In this document: piece by piece, positions 1 through 5,969 of the stretch | Layout of the letters: every line of letters begins with the position of its first letter | Position numbering within the stretch: position 1 is the stretch's first letter | NCBI GenBank assembly: GCA_050177075.1 | Contig: JBFXHL010000086.1 | Span: 1-11,214 of the forward strand | Source of the DNA: UBA2239 sp050177075 | GTDB lineage: Bacteria > Pseudomonadota > Gammaproteobacteria > Burkholderiales > UBA9220 | Direction: 5' to 3' | Length of the DNA: 11,214 nt | Translations under genes and position numbers: made by a program | The notes under the pieces: model-generated | Seen by the model: the letters and a program-made list of their open reading frames with translations, nothing else | Databases searched by the model: none | What the model was told of the DNA's origin: nothing

Positions 1-5
1 ACGCA

Positions 6-43
6 GGCCCGAAGGGCCGCCTAATGGATAATCTGGGATTATA
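6..43 (-). promoter_or_regulatory. Leftward promoter with dyad and leader hairpin
   Basis: Read on the minus strand, positions 43-38 spell a perfect TATAAT preceded by TG plus one base (TGGTATAAT), an extended -10 element. I see no convincing -35 at 17 bp. A perfect dyad (ATAATC, 3-base gap, GATTAT) at 28-42 overlaps the -10 box and could be an operator. Downstream at 6-18 a GGCCC-loop-GGGCC hairpin would lie in the leader of the transcript. The gene it drives lies outside the window. The rest of 1-76 shows no gene. The -10 and dyad are seen directly; promoter function is inferred. Confidence 0.5.
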
Positions 44-76
44 CCACTGCCGCCCCATGGCGCAGCAGCAAGGCCG

Positions 77-415
77 TCAGTCATGAAGAGCGGCAAGAAA
101 GGCCGCGCGGGCCTCTGCCAGCTCGCCCTGCACGGTTTCCATCTGGGCGGGCGGAAGTTCCACCTGCTCCAGCGCGTGGCGGCAGCGCTCGTGATAGCCT
201 TCGAAAGCCGCCAGCACCGCCGCCTCCTTGAGCATCCGGCCCCTGGCCGCCTTGGGCTGGACCGTCGCCCCATCCAGGGGCGTCACCACTTTGTAGCGGG
301 CCATGAAACGGGATTCGCCGCTTCCCTCCTTGTTCGCCAGCACCGGGCTGGATTTGACGTAAACGGCGCCCTCCAGCTCGAAGCGGGCGCCGAGGGGCAG
401 ATCGTGGAATTTCAT
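77..415 (-). CDS. Conserved hypothetical protein, 112 aa
   Basis: A small soluble protein of unknown function. Its N-terminus (KFHDLPLGARFELEGAVYVK) resembles a short beta-rich domain seen in many small proteobacterial hypothetical proteins, which share the pattern F-x-D-L-P-x-G-x-R-F...Y-x-K-x-S-P; this is from memory, not a search. The C-terminal half (about residues 58-112) is Ala/Glu-rich and likely helical. There is no signal peptide or membrane segment. I chose the ATG at 415 because a GGGAG Shine-Dalgarno sits 7 nt upstream; an in-frame TTG at 421 would place that site almost on the start. It lies 13 nt after slyX on the same strand and is probably the last gene of the hslVU operon. 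Confidence 0.75.
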   Translation of the reverse strand: MKFHDLPLGARFELEGAVYVKSSPVLANKEGSGESRFMARYKVVTPLDGATVQPKAARGRMLKEAAVLAAFEGYHERCRHALEQVELPPAQMETVQGELAEARAAFLAALHD

Positions 416-428
416 GGACAAACTCCCA

Positions 429-650
429 TCAATAATGGGGCGGGCGCTCGTCGGCCACGCCGCCTGCCCGCCCCGCCTCCGCCACCGTCCGGGTCAGTTC
501 CCGCACATGGTCGGCCAGGGCCTGGCAGAGGATTTCCAGACGGTCGATTTTTTTCTGCTGCTCGTAGACAGTTTTGTTCAATTCCTGGAGCAGGTCCTCT
601 TGGAAAGCGATCTTGCTTTCGATTTCGATTAGGCGGTCATCGTCGGTCAT
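429..650 (-). CDS. slyX: SlyX family protein
   Basis: A 73-aa protein matching the SlyX family in length and layout: an acidic start (MTDDDRLIEIE), a continuous heptad-type coiled coil over about residues 5-58 (EIESKIAFQEDLLQELNKTV, then an EQQKKIDRLE-type stretch), and the typical C-terminal PPHY tail. The molecular role of SlyX is not established; in enterics it is named for its position next to slyD. A strong GGGGAGG site lies 6 nt before the ATG. The gene starts 24 nt after the TPM-domain gene, so it is probably co-transcribed with hslVU. Recognition rests on the coiled coil plus the PPHY ending and is fairly secure. Confidence 0.9.
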   Translation of the reverse strand: MTDDDRLIEIESKIAFQEDLLQELNKTVYEQQKKIDRLEILCQALADHVRELTRTVAEAGRAGGVADERPPHY

Positions 651-674
651 TTTTTCCTCCCCGTAATCATTGCG

Positions 675-1796
675 CTACTTCCCAGCCAGAGGCAGCTCCC
701 TATTGTCCCCGCCCTTGATGCGCCAGTAGCCATGCAATTTTCCCCACCGGTCGGAAAAGGCCTGGAGGTAGGGGTCGCCGCTTTGGCGCATGTCCCAGGC
801 GTAGACGCCGCCGACGCGGTTCCTGGTGTCACGCACCTCGGCCGTCAAATCGAGACGCCATCCGTCGGCGTCCTTGACGAAGAAGTGGGGACTCACGAGG
901 GGGTCGTCGGTGAAATAGACCATGGCCTTATCGCCCCGCTCATCCACCCGGTGGGCACGGCCGTATTCCTGCATCAGGATGAACTCGAAGTAGGCCCGGC
1001 TCAGGGGAAGGGCGGCGACGAAGGCGCGGGAGTCGGGGGTGAGGAGGCCGATATCGGCGTCCTTCTTGCCCTCGGCGAGCCACGCCAGGTAGGCCCGATA
1101 GGCGGCCTCGGGGGTGGGCTGGGGGCCGAAGCGGCGGCGCTGGGCGTCGTCCAGTTCGCCCCCCAGGTAGGGCTGGCCGGAAGGTAGGACGGCAGTGCCG
1201 CCCGCCCCGCCGGAAAGCCAGCCGGCCCGCCCCATGAGGTCCAGCACCCTGGGGTCGAAGACCCGCCCCAGCACCGCCTCGCGGATGCGCTGGTGGATGA
1301 GGCGCACCAGCAGGCGAAGCCCCAGGCTGAGGTCGCCGTGGGCGAAGTAGGCGCTTGCATGGTCGCGCATCAGGTAGGCGACGAAACTGTCGGGGAGGAC
1401 GCCTTCCAGGCCGTAGCCCACCTCGATGCGCAGCCGGCGGCTGGCGGGGTCGTAGAGCAGCAGGGCGCCCCGGGCATTGCCGCCGCGGCCGCCGACGCCG
1501 AGGCGGGTGAGGCGCTCGGCGGCGAGTTGTTCCAGGGACTGGCCGCCCGCATCCTTGAGAAAGACGAAGCGCAGATCCACGTCGGATTCCTTCCGCACCC
1601 AGGCGAGGTATTCCTCGAACTTGCCCCGGTCCTGTTCGGACAGCAGCCCGGCCTCGTCGTAGACGTGCCGTTCCGGGGCCTTGCCGAGCAGGCGGTCAAC
1701 GACCTTGTCCAGCGCCCCGCCGGCATAGAGCATGGCGAAGATGGCCGCCAGGAGCAGGCCGACGAGGGTCCAGCGGCGGGAGAAGGGCACGGTCAT
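675..1796 (-). CDS. Membrane-anchored TPM domain protein
   Basis: A 373-aa protein. Residues about 10-27 form one N-terminal transmembrane or uncleaved signal segment (TLVGLLLAAIFAMLYAGGAL), so the bulk is probably periplasmic. Residues about 43-165 fit the TPM (TPM_phosphatase, PF04536) fold: the start VYDEAGLLSEQD, a central G.GG..NARGALLLYDP stretch and R..IEVGYGLEG..PD, all typical. The long C-terminal part (about 210-373) carries acidic and aromatic segments that I do not recognise, and no C-terminal Gly-rich membrane tail as in many TPM proteins. The ATG overlaps the hslU stop by one base (TGATG), so translation is probably coupled. TPM proteins have been linked to repair or quality control in photosynthetic organisms; the function here is unknown. 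The open frame continues far upstream inside hslU, but that part is Arg/Gly/Pro-rich antisense-like sequence and is not coding. Confidence 0.85.
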   Translation of the reverse strand: MTVPFSRRWTLVGLLLAAIFAMLYAGGALDKVVDRLLGKAPERHVYDEAGLLSEQDRGKFEEYLAWVRKESDVDLRFVFLKDAGGQSLEQLAAERLTRLGVGGRGGNARGALLLYDPASRRLRIEVGYGLEGVLPDSFVAYLMRDHASAYFAHGDLSLGLRLLVRLIHQRIREAVLGRVFDPRVLDLMGRAGWLSGGAGGTAVLPSGQPYLGGELDDAQRRRFGPQPTPEAAYRAYLAWLAEGKKDADIGLLTPDSRAFVAALPLSRAYFEFILMQEYGRAHRVDERGDKAMVYFTDDPLVSPHFFVKDADGWRLDLTAEVRDTRNRVGGVYAWDMRQSGDPYLQAFSDRWGKLHGYWRIKGGDNRELPLAGK

Positions 1797-3130
1797 CAGA
1801 GCACGTAGCGCGCGAGGTCCTCGCTCTTGGCCAGTTCCTTGAGCTTGCCGTCGACATAGGCGGCGTCCACGGTGACGGTCTGGCCGCTGTGGCGACCGGC
1901 GTCGAAGGACACCTCTTCCAGCAGGCGTTCCATCACGGTGTGGAGGCGGCGGGCGCCGATGTTCTCGGTCTTCTCGTTCACTTCCCAGGCGATTTCCGCC
2001 AGGCGGCGGATGGCGTCGGGTGTGAAGTCCAGCTTCACCCCTTCGGTCTCCAGCAGGGCCTGGTACTGGCGGGTGAGGCAGGCGTCGGTGTTGGTGAGAA
2101 TCTGCTCGAAGTCCGCCACGCTCAGGGAATCCAGTTCCACCCGGATGGGCAGACGGCCCTGCAGTTCCGGCGCCAGGTCCGAGGGCTTGGCGAGGTGGAA
2201 GGCTCCGGAACAGATGAAGAGAATGTGGTCCGTCTTGATCATGCCGTACTTGGTGGTGACGGTGGTGCCCTCCACCAGCGGCAGCAGGTCCCGCTGCACG
2301 CCCTGGCGGGAGACGTCGGCCCCCTGGCCCTCGGAGCGGCTGGCGATCTTGTCGATTTCGTCGAGGAAGACGATGCCGTTCTGCTCCACGCTCTGCACGG
2401 CGCGCTGCTTGAGTTCCTCGTCGTTGACCAGCTTGGCGGCCTCCTCCTCGATCAGCACCTTCATGGCCTCGGCCACCTTCATTTTCTTCGCCTTGCGCCG
2501 GGCGCCGCCCATGTTCTGGAACATGCTCTGGAGCTGGGAGGTGAGCTCCTCCATGCCGGGCGGGGCGAGGATTTCCATGTGGGCCTGGACCGCCGCCACT
2601 TCGATCTCGATTTCCTTGTCGTCCAGCTTGCCTTCCCGCAGCATCTTGCGGAATTTCTGCCGGGTGGCGTTCTCTTCCTCGTTCGGCTGGGGCTGGGCAA
2701 ATCCCATTTCCCGCGCGGGGGGCAGAAGGACATCGAGAATGCGCTCCTCGGCGGCATCCTCGGCCCGGTGGCGCACTTTCTGGGTTTCCTGCTCCCGGGT
2801 CTGCTTGATGGCGGTTTCCACCAGGTCGCGGATGATGGAATCCACGTCCCGCCCCACGTAGCCCACCTCGGTGAACTTGGTGGCCTCGATCTTGATGAAG
2901 GGCGCGTTGGCCAGCTTGGCCAGGCGGCGGGCGATTTCGGTCTTGCCGACGCCGGTGGGACCGATCATCAGGATGTTCTTGGGGGTGATTTCGGAGCGCA
3001 GGGGGTCGGGCACCTGTTGGCGACGCCAACGGTTGCGCAGGGCCACCGCCACCGCCTTCTTGGCGGCGGCCTGGCCGATGATGTGCTTGTCCAGTTCGTG
3101 GACGATCTCCTGGGGGGTCATCTGGGTCAT
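1796..3130 (-). CDS. hslU: HslU, ATPase subunit of the HslVU protease
   Basis: AAA+ unfoldase of the cytoplasmic HslVU (ClpQY) protease, which unfolds substrates and feeds them to HslV. The 444 aa match the E. coli length of 443. Visible features: the N-terminal MTPQEIVHELDKHIIGQ block; Walker A GPTGVGKT at about residues 57-64; the pore motif GYVG near 89-92; an intermediate domain rich in charge at about 110-240; Walker B IVFLDEID near 252-259; the GARRLH sensor-2 region near 391; and the C-terminal YVL tail that docks into HslV. Nothing essential is missing. No strong Shine-Dalgarno is seen before the ATG at 3130; the ATG three codons later is an alternative start. It follows hslV by 57 nt, across a repeat-rich spacer. 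Confidence 0.98.
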   Translation of the reverse strand: MTQMTPQEIVHELDKHIIGQAAAKKAVAVALRNRWRRQQVPDPLRSEITPKNILMIGPTGVGKTEIARRLAKLANAPFIKIEATKFTEVGYVGRDVDSIIRDLVETAIKQTREQETQKVRHRAEDAAEERILDVLLPPAREMGFAQPQPNEEENATRQKFRKMLREGKLDDKEIEIEVAAVQAHMEILAPPGMEELTSQLQSMFQNMGGARRKAKKMKVAEAMKVLIEEEAAKLVNDEELKQRAVQSVEQNGIVFLDEIDKIASRSEGQGADVSRQGVQRDLLPLVEGTTVTTKYGMIKTDHILFICSGAFHLAKPSDLAPELQGRLPIRVELDSLSVADFEQILTNTDACLTRQYQALLETEGVKLDFTPDAIRRLAEIAWEVNEKTENIGARRLHTVMERLLEEVSFDAGRHSGQTVTVDAAYVDGKLKELAKSEDLARYVL

Positions 3131-3142
3131 GGCTTTAACTCA

Positions 3143-3192
3143 AGTGAGGAGTTAGGAGCGAGGGGTGAGGAGAAAGGGGGTTACTCCTCACT
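3143..3192. repeat. Inverted and direct repeat in the hslV-hslU spacer
   Basis: Positions 3143-3154 (AGTGAGGAGTTA) and 3181-3192 (TTACTCCTCACT) form a 12-base inverted repeat with one mismatch. A second GTGAGGAG copy lies at 3165-3172. The right arm covers the hslV stop codon (3188-3190), so the mRNA could fold here between the two genes. The purine-rich GTGAGGAG units look like a dispersed repeat rather than a ribosome site, as they are too far from the hslU start. Any effect on hslV:hslU stoichiometry is inference. Confidence 0.55.
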
Positions 3193-3724
3193 CCAACGTT
3201 TCGATTACGTGGTTCTGGTTGGTGTAAATGCACAGGTCTGCGGCGATGGTGAGCGCCTGCTTCACCACCTCCTGGGGCGGCAGTTGGGTGTGATCGAGGA
3301 GCGCCCGGGCCGCGGCCTGGGCGTAGGGACCGCCGCTGCCGATGGCCACCAGGCCGTGCTCCGGCTCCAGCACGTCGCCGTTGCCGGTGATGATCAGGGA
3401 TACCTCCCGGTCGGCCACCGCCAGCATCGCCTCCAGGCGGCGCAGGATGCGGTCGGTGCGCCAGTCCTTGGCCAGCTCCACGGCGCTGCGCAGCAGATGG
3501 CCCTGGTGTTTTTCCAGCTTGGCCTCGAAGCGCTCGAAGAGGGTGAAGGCGTCCGCCGTGCCGCCGGCGAAACCGGCCAGAATCTTGTCGTGGTACAGGC
3601 GCCGCACCTTGCGGGCGCTGGCCTTGACCACGATGTTGCCGAGAGTCACCTGCCCGTCGCCGCCGAGGGCGACCTTGTCGCCGCGCCGGACGGAGAGGAT
3701 GGTGGTGCCGCGGTATTGTTCCAT
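3188..3724 (-). CDS. hslV: HslV, peptidase subunit of the HslVU protease
   Basis: N-terminal-nucleophile threonine peptidase that forms a double hexamer inside the HslVU complex in the cytoplasm. It has 178 aa, close to the usual 175-180. The precursor starts MEQYRG, and the catalytic Thr is expected at residue 7 (TTILSVRRG) after autoprocessing. Other family blocks are GDGQVTLGN, KVRRLYHDK, GFAGGTADAFTLFERFE, KDWRTDR, IITGNGDVLEP and GSGGPYAQAAARALL. I chose the ATG at 3724 because it gives the known short propeptide; the open frame runs further upstream but without family match. It is the first gene of the hslVU operon and divergent from the PsiE-family gene. Confidence 0.98.
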   Translation of the reverse strand: MEQYRGTTILSVRRGDKVALGGDGQVTLGNIVVKASARKVRRLYHDKILAGFAGGTADAFTLFERFEAKLEKHQGHLLRSAVELAKDWRTDRILRRLEAMLAVADREVSLIITGNGDVLEPEHGLVAIGSGGPYAQAAARALLDHTQLPPQEVVKQALTIAADLCIYTNQNHVIETLE

Positions 3725-3760
3725 AGGGGGTTCCGTCGCGAATAAGTGAAATCTTGCCTC

Positions 3761-3768
3761 ATTATACT
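3761..3768. promoter_or_regulatory. Back-to-back -10 boxes between hslV and the PsiE gene
   Basis: In the 73-bp divergent gap, the minus strand reads TATAAT at 3766-3761, pointing to hslV about 37 bp away. The same bases read TATACT at 3763-3768 on the plus strand, pointing to the PsiE-family gene. I find no good -35 for either, and no clear heat-shock sigma-32 consensus (CTTGAAA/CCCAT), although hslV is a heat-shock gene in E. coli. The overlap means the two polymerases would compete for one site. This is a weak call based on the hexamers only. Confidence 0.4.
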
Positions 3769-3797
3769 GGCGCCTCGCCGCTCTTGGAGGGCTCGCC

Positions 3798-4244
3798 ATG
3801 AAATCCCCCCTGATGAAACTCTACGACAAGGTAATCTGCGCCGCATTCAGCGTCATGCTGCTGTTCATCGCCCTCGGCATCGTCGTCGGCGTGGCCCGGC
3901 TGTTCCTCAATGTCGGCGACCTGCTGGCCAACGAGGACATCACCCGCCAGTACGTGCGCATCATTTCCGAGGTGCTGACCCTGTTCATCCTCATCGAGCT
4001 GTCCCGCTCCCTCACCGACTACTTCAGCGAGCACCGTCTGCGCATGACCTTCATCGTCGACGCGGGGATTGTCTTCGTCCTGCGGGAGATCATGATCAAG
4101 CTCTTCGAGCACCAGATCAGCCCCGGCGACATCTATGCCCTGAGTGTGCTGCTCTTCGTCCTCGGCTGCCTGCGCATCGGGTCGGTGCTGGTGTTCCAGC
4201 GGGAAAAGCGGATGCTGGACAGCGCCGAGCGAACTAGGACTTAG
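3798..4244 (+). CDS. PsiE family inner-membrane protein
   Basis: A 148-aa protein resembling the phosphate-starvation-inducible PsiE family (PF06146). Four hydrophobic helices are visible at about residues 11-32, 52-72, 82-100 and 112-132, with the characteristic charged pairs inside or beside them (IELSRSLTDYF, RMTFIVDAGIVFVLREIMIK). Its biochemical role is unknown. A good GGAGG site lies 7 nt before the ATG. It is read alone on the plus strand, away from hslV, and its last 11 bp overlap the 3' end of the permease gene on the other strand. No Pho box was recognised upstream, so phosphate regulation is not supported by what I see here. Confidence 0.85.
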   Translation: MKSPLMKLYDKVICAAFSVMLLFIALGIVVGVARLFLNVGDLLANEDITRQYVRIISEVLTLFILIELSRSLTDYFSEHRLRMTFIVDAGIVFVLREIMIKLFEHQISPGDIYALSVLLFVLGCLRIGSVLVFQREKRMLDSAERTRT

Positions 4245-4992
4245 CGGCCGGCGCCAGGGCGTAGACCGGCACCGCCAGGGCCGCCAGGGCGAGGACGATC
4301 ACCGCCCCGCTGGGCAGATCGTAAAGGGCCGACAAGGCCAAGCCCACGGCGTAGCCCACCGCCCCCAGGAGATAGGCCGCCGCCAGCCGCCCCTTGCCCA
4401 AGCGGCGGGTGGCGAGGGCCGGGACGATGAGGCTGGAGAACACCAGGTACAGCCCCACCAGCTGCACCGAGGCGGTGACGGCGCAGGCGAAGAGAATGTA
4501 GAAGCCGGCCCGGCCCAGGCGCTGGCCGAGACCGAACCACAGGGCCAGAATGAGGACGGACAGACCCGCCGCCAGGGGCAGCTGGCCGTAGCTGGTCCAC
4601 AGGATCTGCCCCACCAACAGGTCCTTGAGGTGCTCGCCGCCGTGGGGGTCGGAAGCCATCAGCAGGACGCCAGCGCTGGCGGCCACCACGAACAGGACGC
4701 CGATCAGGGCTTCCTGCACCTCCGGCCAGCGCTTTTCGCTCCAGGTAAGGAGCAGGGCGCCGACCAAGGCAGCGGCAACGGCGGCTACCTGCACCGCCCA
4801 GCCCTGGGGCTCGAAGCCGAGACGGTCGGCGGCCACCACCCCGAGGCCAGCCACCTGGGCGATGGCCAGGTCGATAAAGACAATGCCCCGCCTCAGCACC
4901 TGGGCACCGAGGGGAACGTGGGTGGAAAGCACAATCAGGCCGGCGAGAAACGCCGGACCAAGGATGGAAAGACTGAGGGCGTCGAAATTCAT
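4234..4992 (-). CDS. Metal ABC transporter permease, ABC-3 (ZnuB-like)
   Basis: A 252-aa inner-membrane permease of the ABC-3 family (ZnuB/MntB/TroC type), which passes Zn2+ or Mn2+ from the periplasm to the cytoplasm. It has about seven to nine hydrophobic segments spread over the whole length, and family blocks such as RGIVFIDLAIAQVAGLG (about residues 35-51) and the late SSLIVPALATRR block (about 186-197). It follows the binding-protein gene by 54 nt, separated by a strong hairpin; only a weak AAAGG ribosome site lies before the ATG. No ATPase gene is in this locus, so the energising subunit must be encoded elsewhere. Zinc versus manganese cannot be settled from the sequence. Its 3' end overlaps the PsiE-family gene end by 11 bp. 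Confidence 0.92.
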   Translation of the reverse strand: MNFDALSLSILGPAFLAGLIVLSTHVPLGAQVLRRGIVFIDLAIAQVAGLGVVAADRLGFEPQGWAVQVAAVAAALVGALLLTWSEKRWPEVQEALIGVLFVVAASAGVLLMASDPHGGEHLKDLLVGQILWTSYGQLPLAAGLSVLILALWFGLGQRLGRAGFYILFACAVTASVQLVGLYLVFSSLIVPALATRRLGKGRLAAAYLLGAVGYAVGLALSALYDLPSGAVIVLALAALAVPVYALAPAAKS

Positions 4993-5005
4993 GGCTAACC
5001 TTTCG

Positions 5006-5034
5006 CCGCGGCGGGAACAACCTCCCCGCCGCGG
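5006..5034 (-). other. Intercistronic hairpin before the permease gene
   Basis: Positions 5006-5015 and 5025-5034 form a perfect 10-bp GC-only inverted repeat (CCGCGGCGGG / CCCGCCGCGG) with a 9-base loop. It lies between the binding-protein stop (5047) and the permease start (4992) and is not followed by a T-run on the minus strand, so it is unlikely to be a simple intrinsic terminator. Such structures between a binding-protein gene and a permease gene often protect the upstream message from 3' decay and give more binding protein than permease; that role is inferred. Confidence 0.6.
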
Positions 5035-5046
5035 TAACAGACGGGT

Positions 5047-5958
5047 TTATTTGGCCGCGGCCACCAGCTTCTGCACCGTGTCGTCGAAGAGGCCGAACAG
5101 GTCCTTGGCCTTGTCCGAGCCGCCAACGGTGAAGGGCAGCACCACCACCGTCATTTTCGTCCGCTGGGCCAGCCACTCGGAAGCCCGGCCGTCGTTGTAG
5201 GCGGCGCGGATGACCATTTTCGCCGGCTGGCGTTGCAGCAGGGCGAGCACTTCCTCCAGGTGGGTCGCGGTGGGTTCCACGCCGGGTTTCGGCTCCAGGG
5301 CGGCCACTTCCTTCAGACCGAGCCAGTTTTCCAGGTAGGGGAAGCCCTTGTGCTGCACCACGATGGGCGTTCCGCGCAAGGGCGCCGCCTCCTTCTCCCA
5401 ACGCGCCATGGCCGCCTGCCAGCGGGCGGCGAACTCCTTGTAGCGGGCCTGGTAGTAAGGACCGTTGGCCGGGTCCACCTGGGCCAGTTGCTTCACCATG
5501 CCGTCCGCCGCCTGGGCGATGTTGCGGGGGTCGGTCTGGATATGGGGGTTGCCACCGGGATGGACATCCCCCTGGGAGCGGTCCACGCTGCCAGGCACTT
5601 CCAGCATGCGGACGAAGCGTGACGCTTCGAAGTAACCCGGCTGCCCGGGTTGAATCCTGGGGTTGCCGGATTGCCGCAGGAGGATGGGCAGCCAGCCGAT
5701 TTCCAGCTGGGCCCCGGTGCACACCAGGAGGTCGGCGTTGCGGGCCTTGGCCAGCAGGCTGGGCTTGGCCTGAATGCGGTGGGGGTCCTGGAAGGCGGTG
5801 GTCGCGTCGTAGACGCTCACCCTGTCGCCCCCCAGTTCCCGAGCCAGGGCGCCCCATTCGGGTTCGCAGGCGAGGATGTTGAGGGCGGCGTGGCCGGGGA
5901 CGGCGGCGACAGCCAAGGTCGCCAGCAGCAACAGCTTGATCGCGCGGAGCAGGTTCAT
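5047..5958 (-). CDS. Metal ABC transporter substrate-binding protein (ZnuA/TroA-like)
   Basis: A 303-aa periplasmic binding protein of the cluster A-I (TroA/ZnuA) family, which captures Zn2+ or Mn2+ for the adjacent permease. Residues 1-24 are a signal peptide (MNLLRAIKLLLLATLAVAAV, cleavage after GHA). Candidate metal ligands are His60 (QDPH), His139 (GNPH), His203 (VQHKGF) and an Asp near 282, the usual three-His-plus-acid set. It lacks the long His/Asp-rich loop of many ZnuA proteins; only H133 and H139 sit close together. The ATG at 5958 has a strong GAGGAG site 7 nt upstream that overlaps the porin stop region, the genes being 11 nt apart, so coupling is likely. The open frame upstream of 5958 lies inside the porin gene and is not coding. 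Confidence 0.93.
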   Translation of the reverse strand: MNLLRAIKLLLLATLAVAAVPGHAALNILACEPEWGALARELGGDRVSVYDATTAFQDPHRIQAKPSLLAKARNADLLVCTGAQLEIGWLPILLRQSGNPRIQPGQPGYFEASRFVRMLEVPGSVDRSQGDVHPGGNPHIQTDPRNIAQAADGMVKQLAQVDPANGPYYQARYKEFAARWQAAMARWEKEAAPLRGTPIVVQHKGFPYLENWLGLKEVAALEPKPGVEPTATHLEEVLALLQRQPAKMVIRAAYNDGRASEWLAQRTKMTVVVLPFTVGGSDKAKDLFGLFDDTVQKLVAAAK

Positions 5959-5969
5959 ATCGTTTCTCC

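Noticed and set aside
416..421. TTG start two codons upstream for the 112-aa protein
   Set aside because: The GGGAG ribosome site is spaced correctly for the ATG at 415 and much too close to the TTG.
1797..3029. Upstream extension of the TPM-domain frame
   Set aside because: The extension runs inside hslU in another frame and is Arg/Gly/Pro-rich; the TGATG overlap and membrane helix fix the true start at 1796.
1889..3745. Long plus-strand open frame (618 codons) across hslU and hslV
   Set aside because: It is antisense to two certain genes, is rich in Gly/Leu/His/Gln as expected for a mirror frame of GC-rich coding DNA, and matches no family I know.
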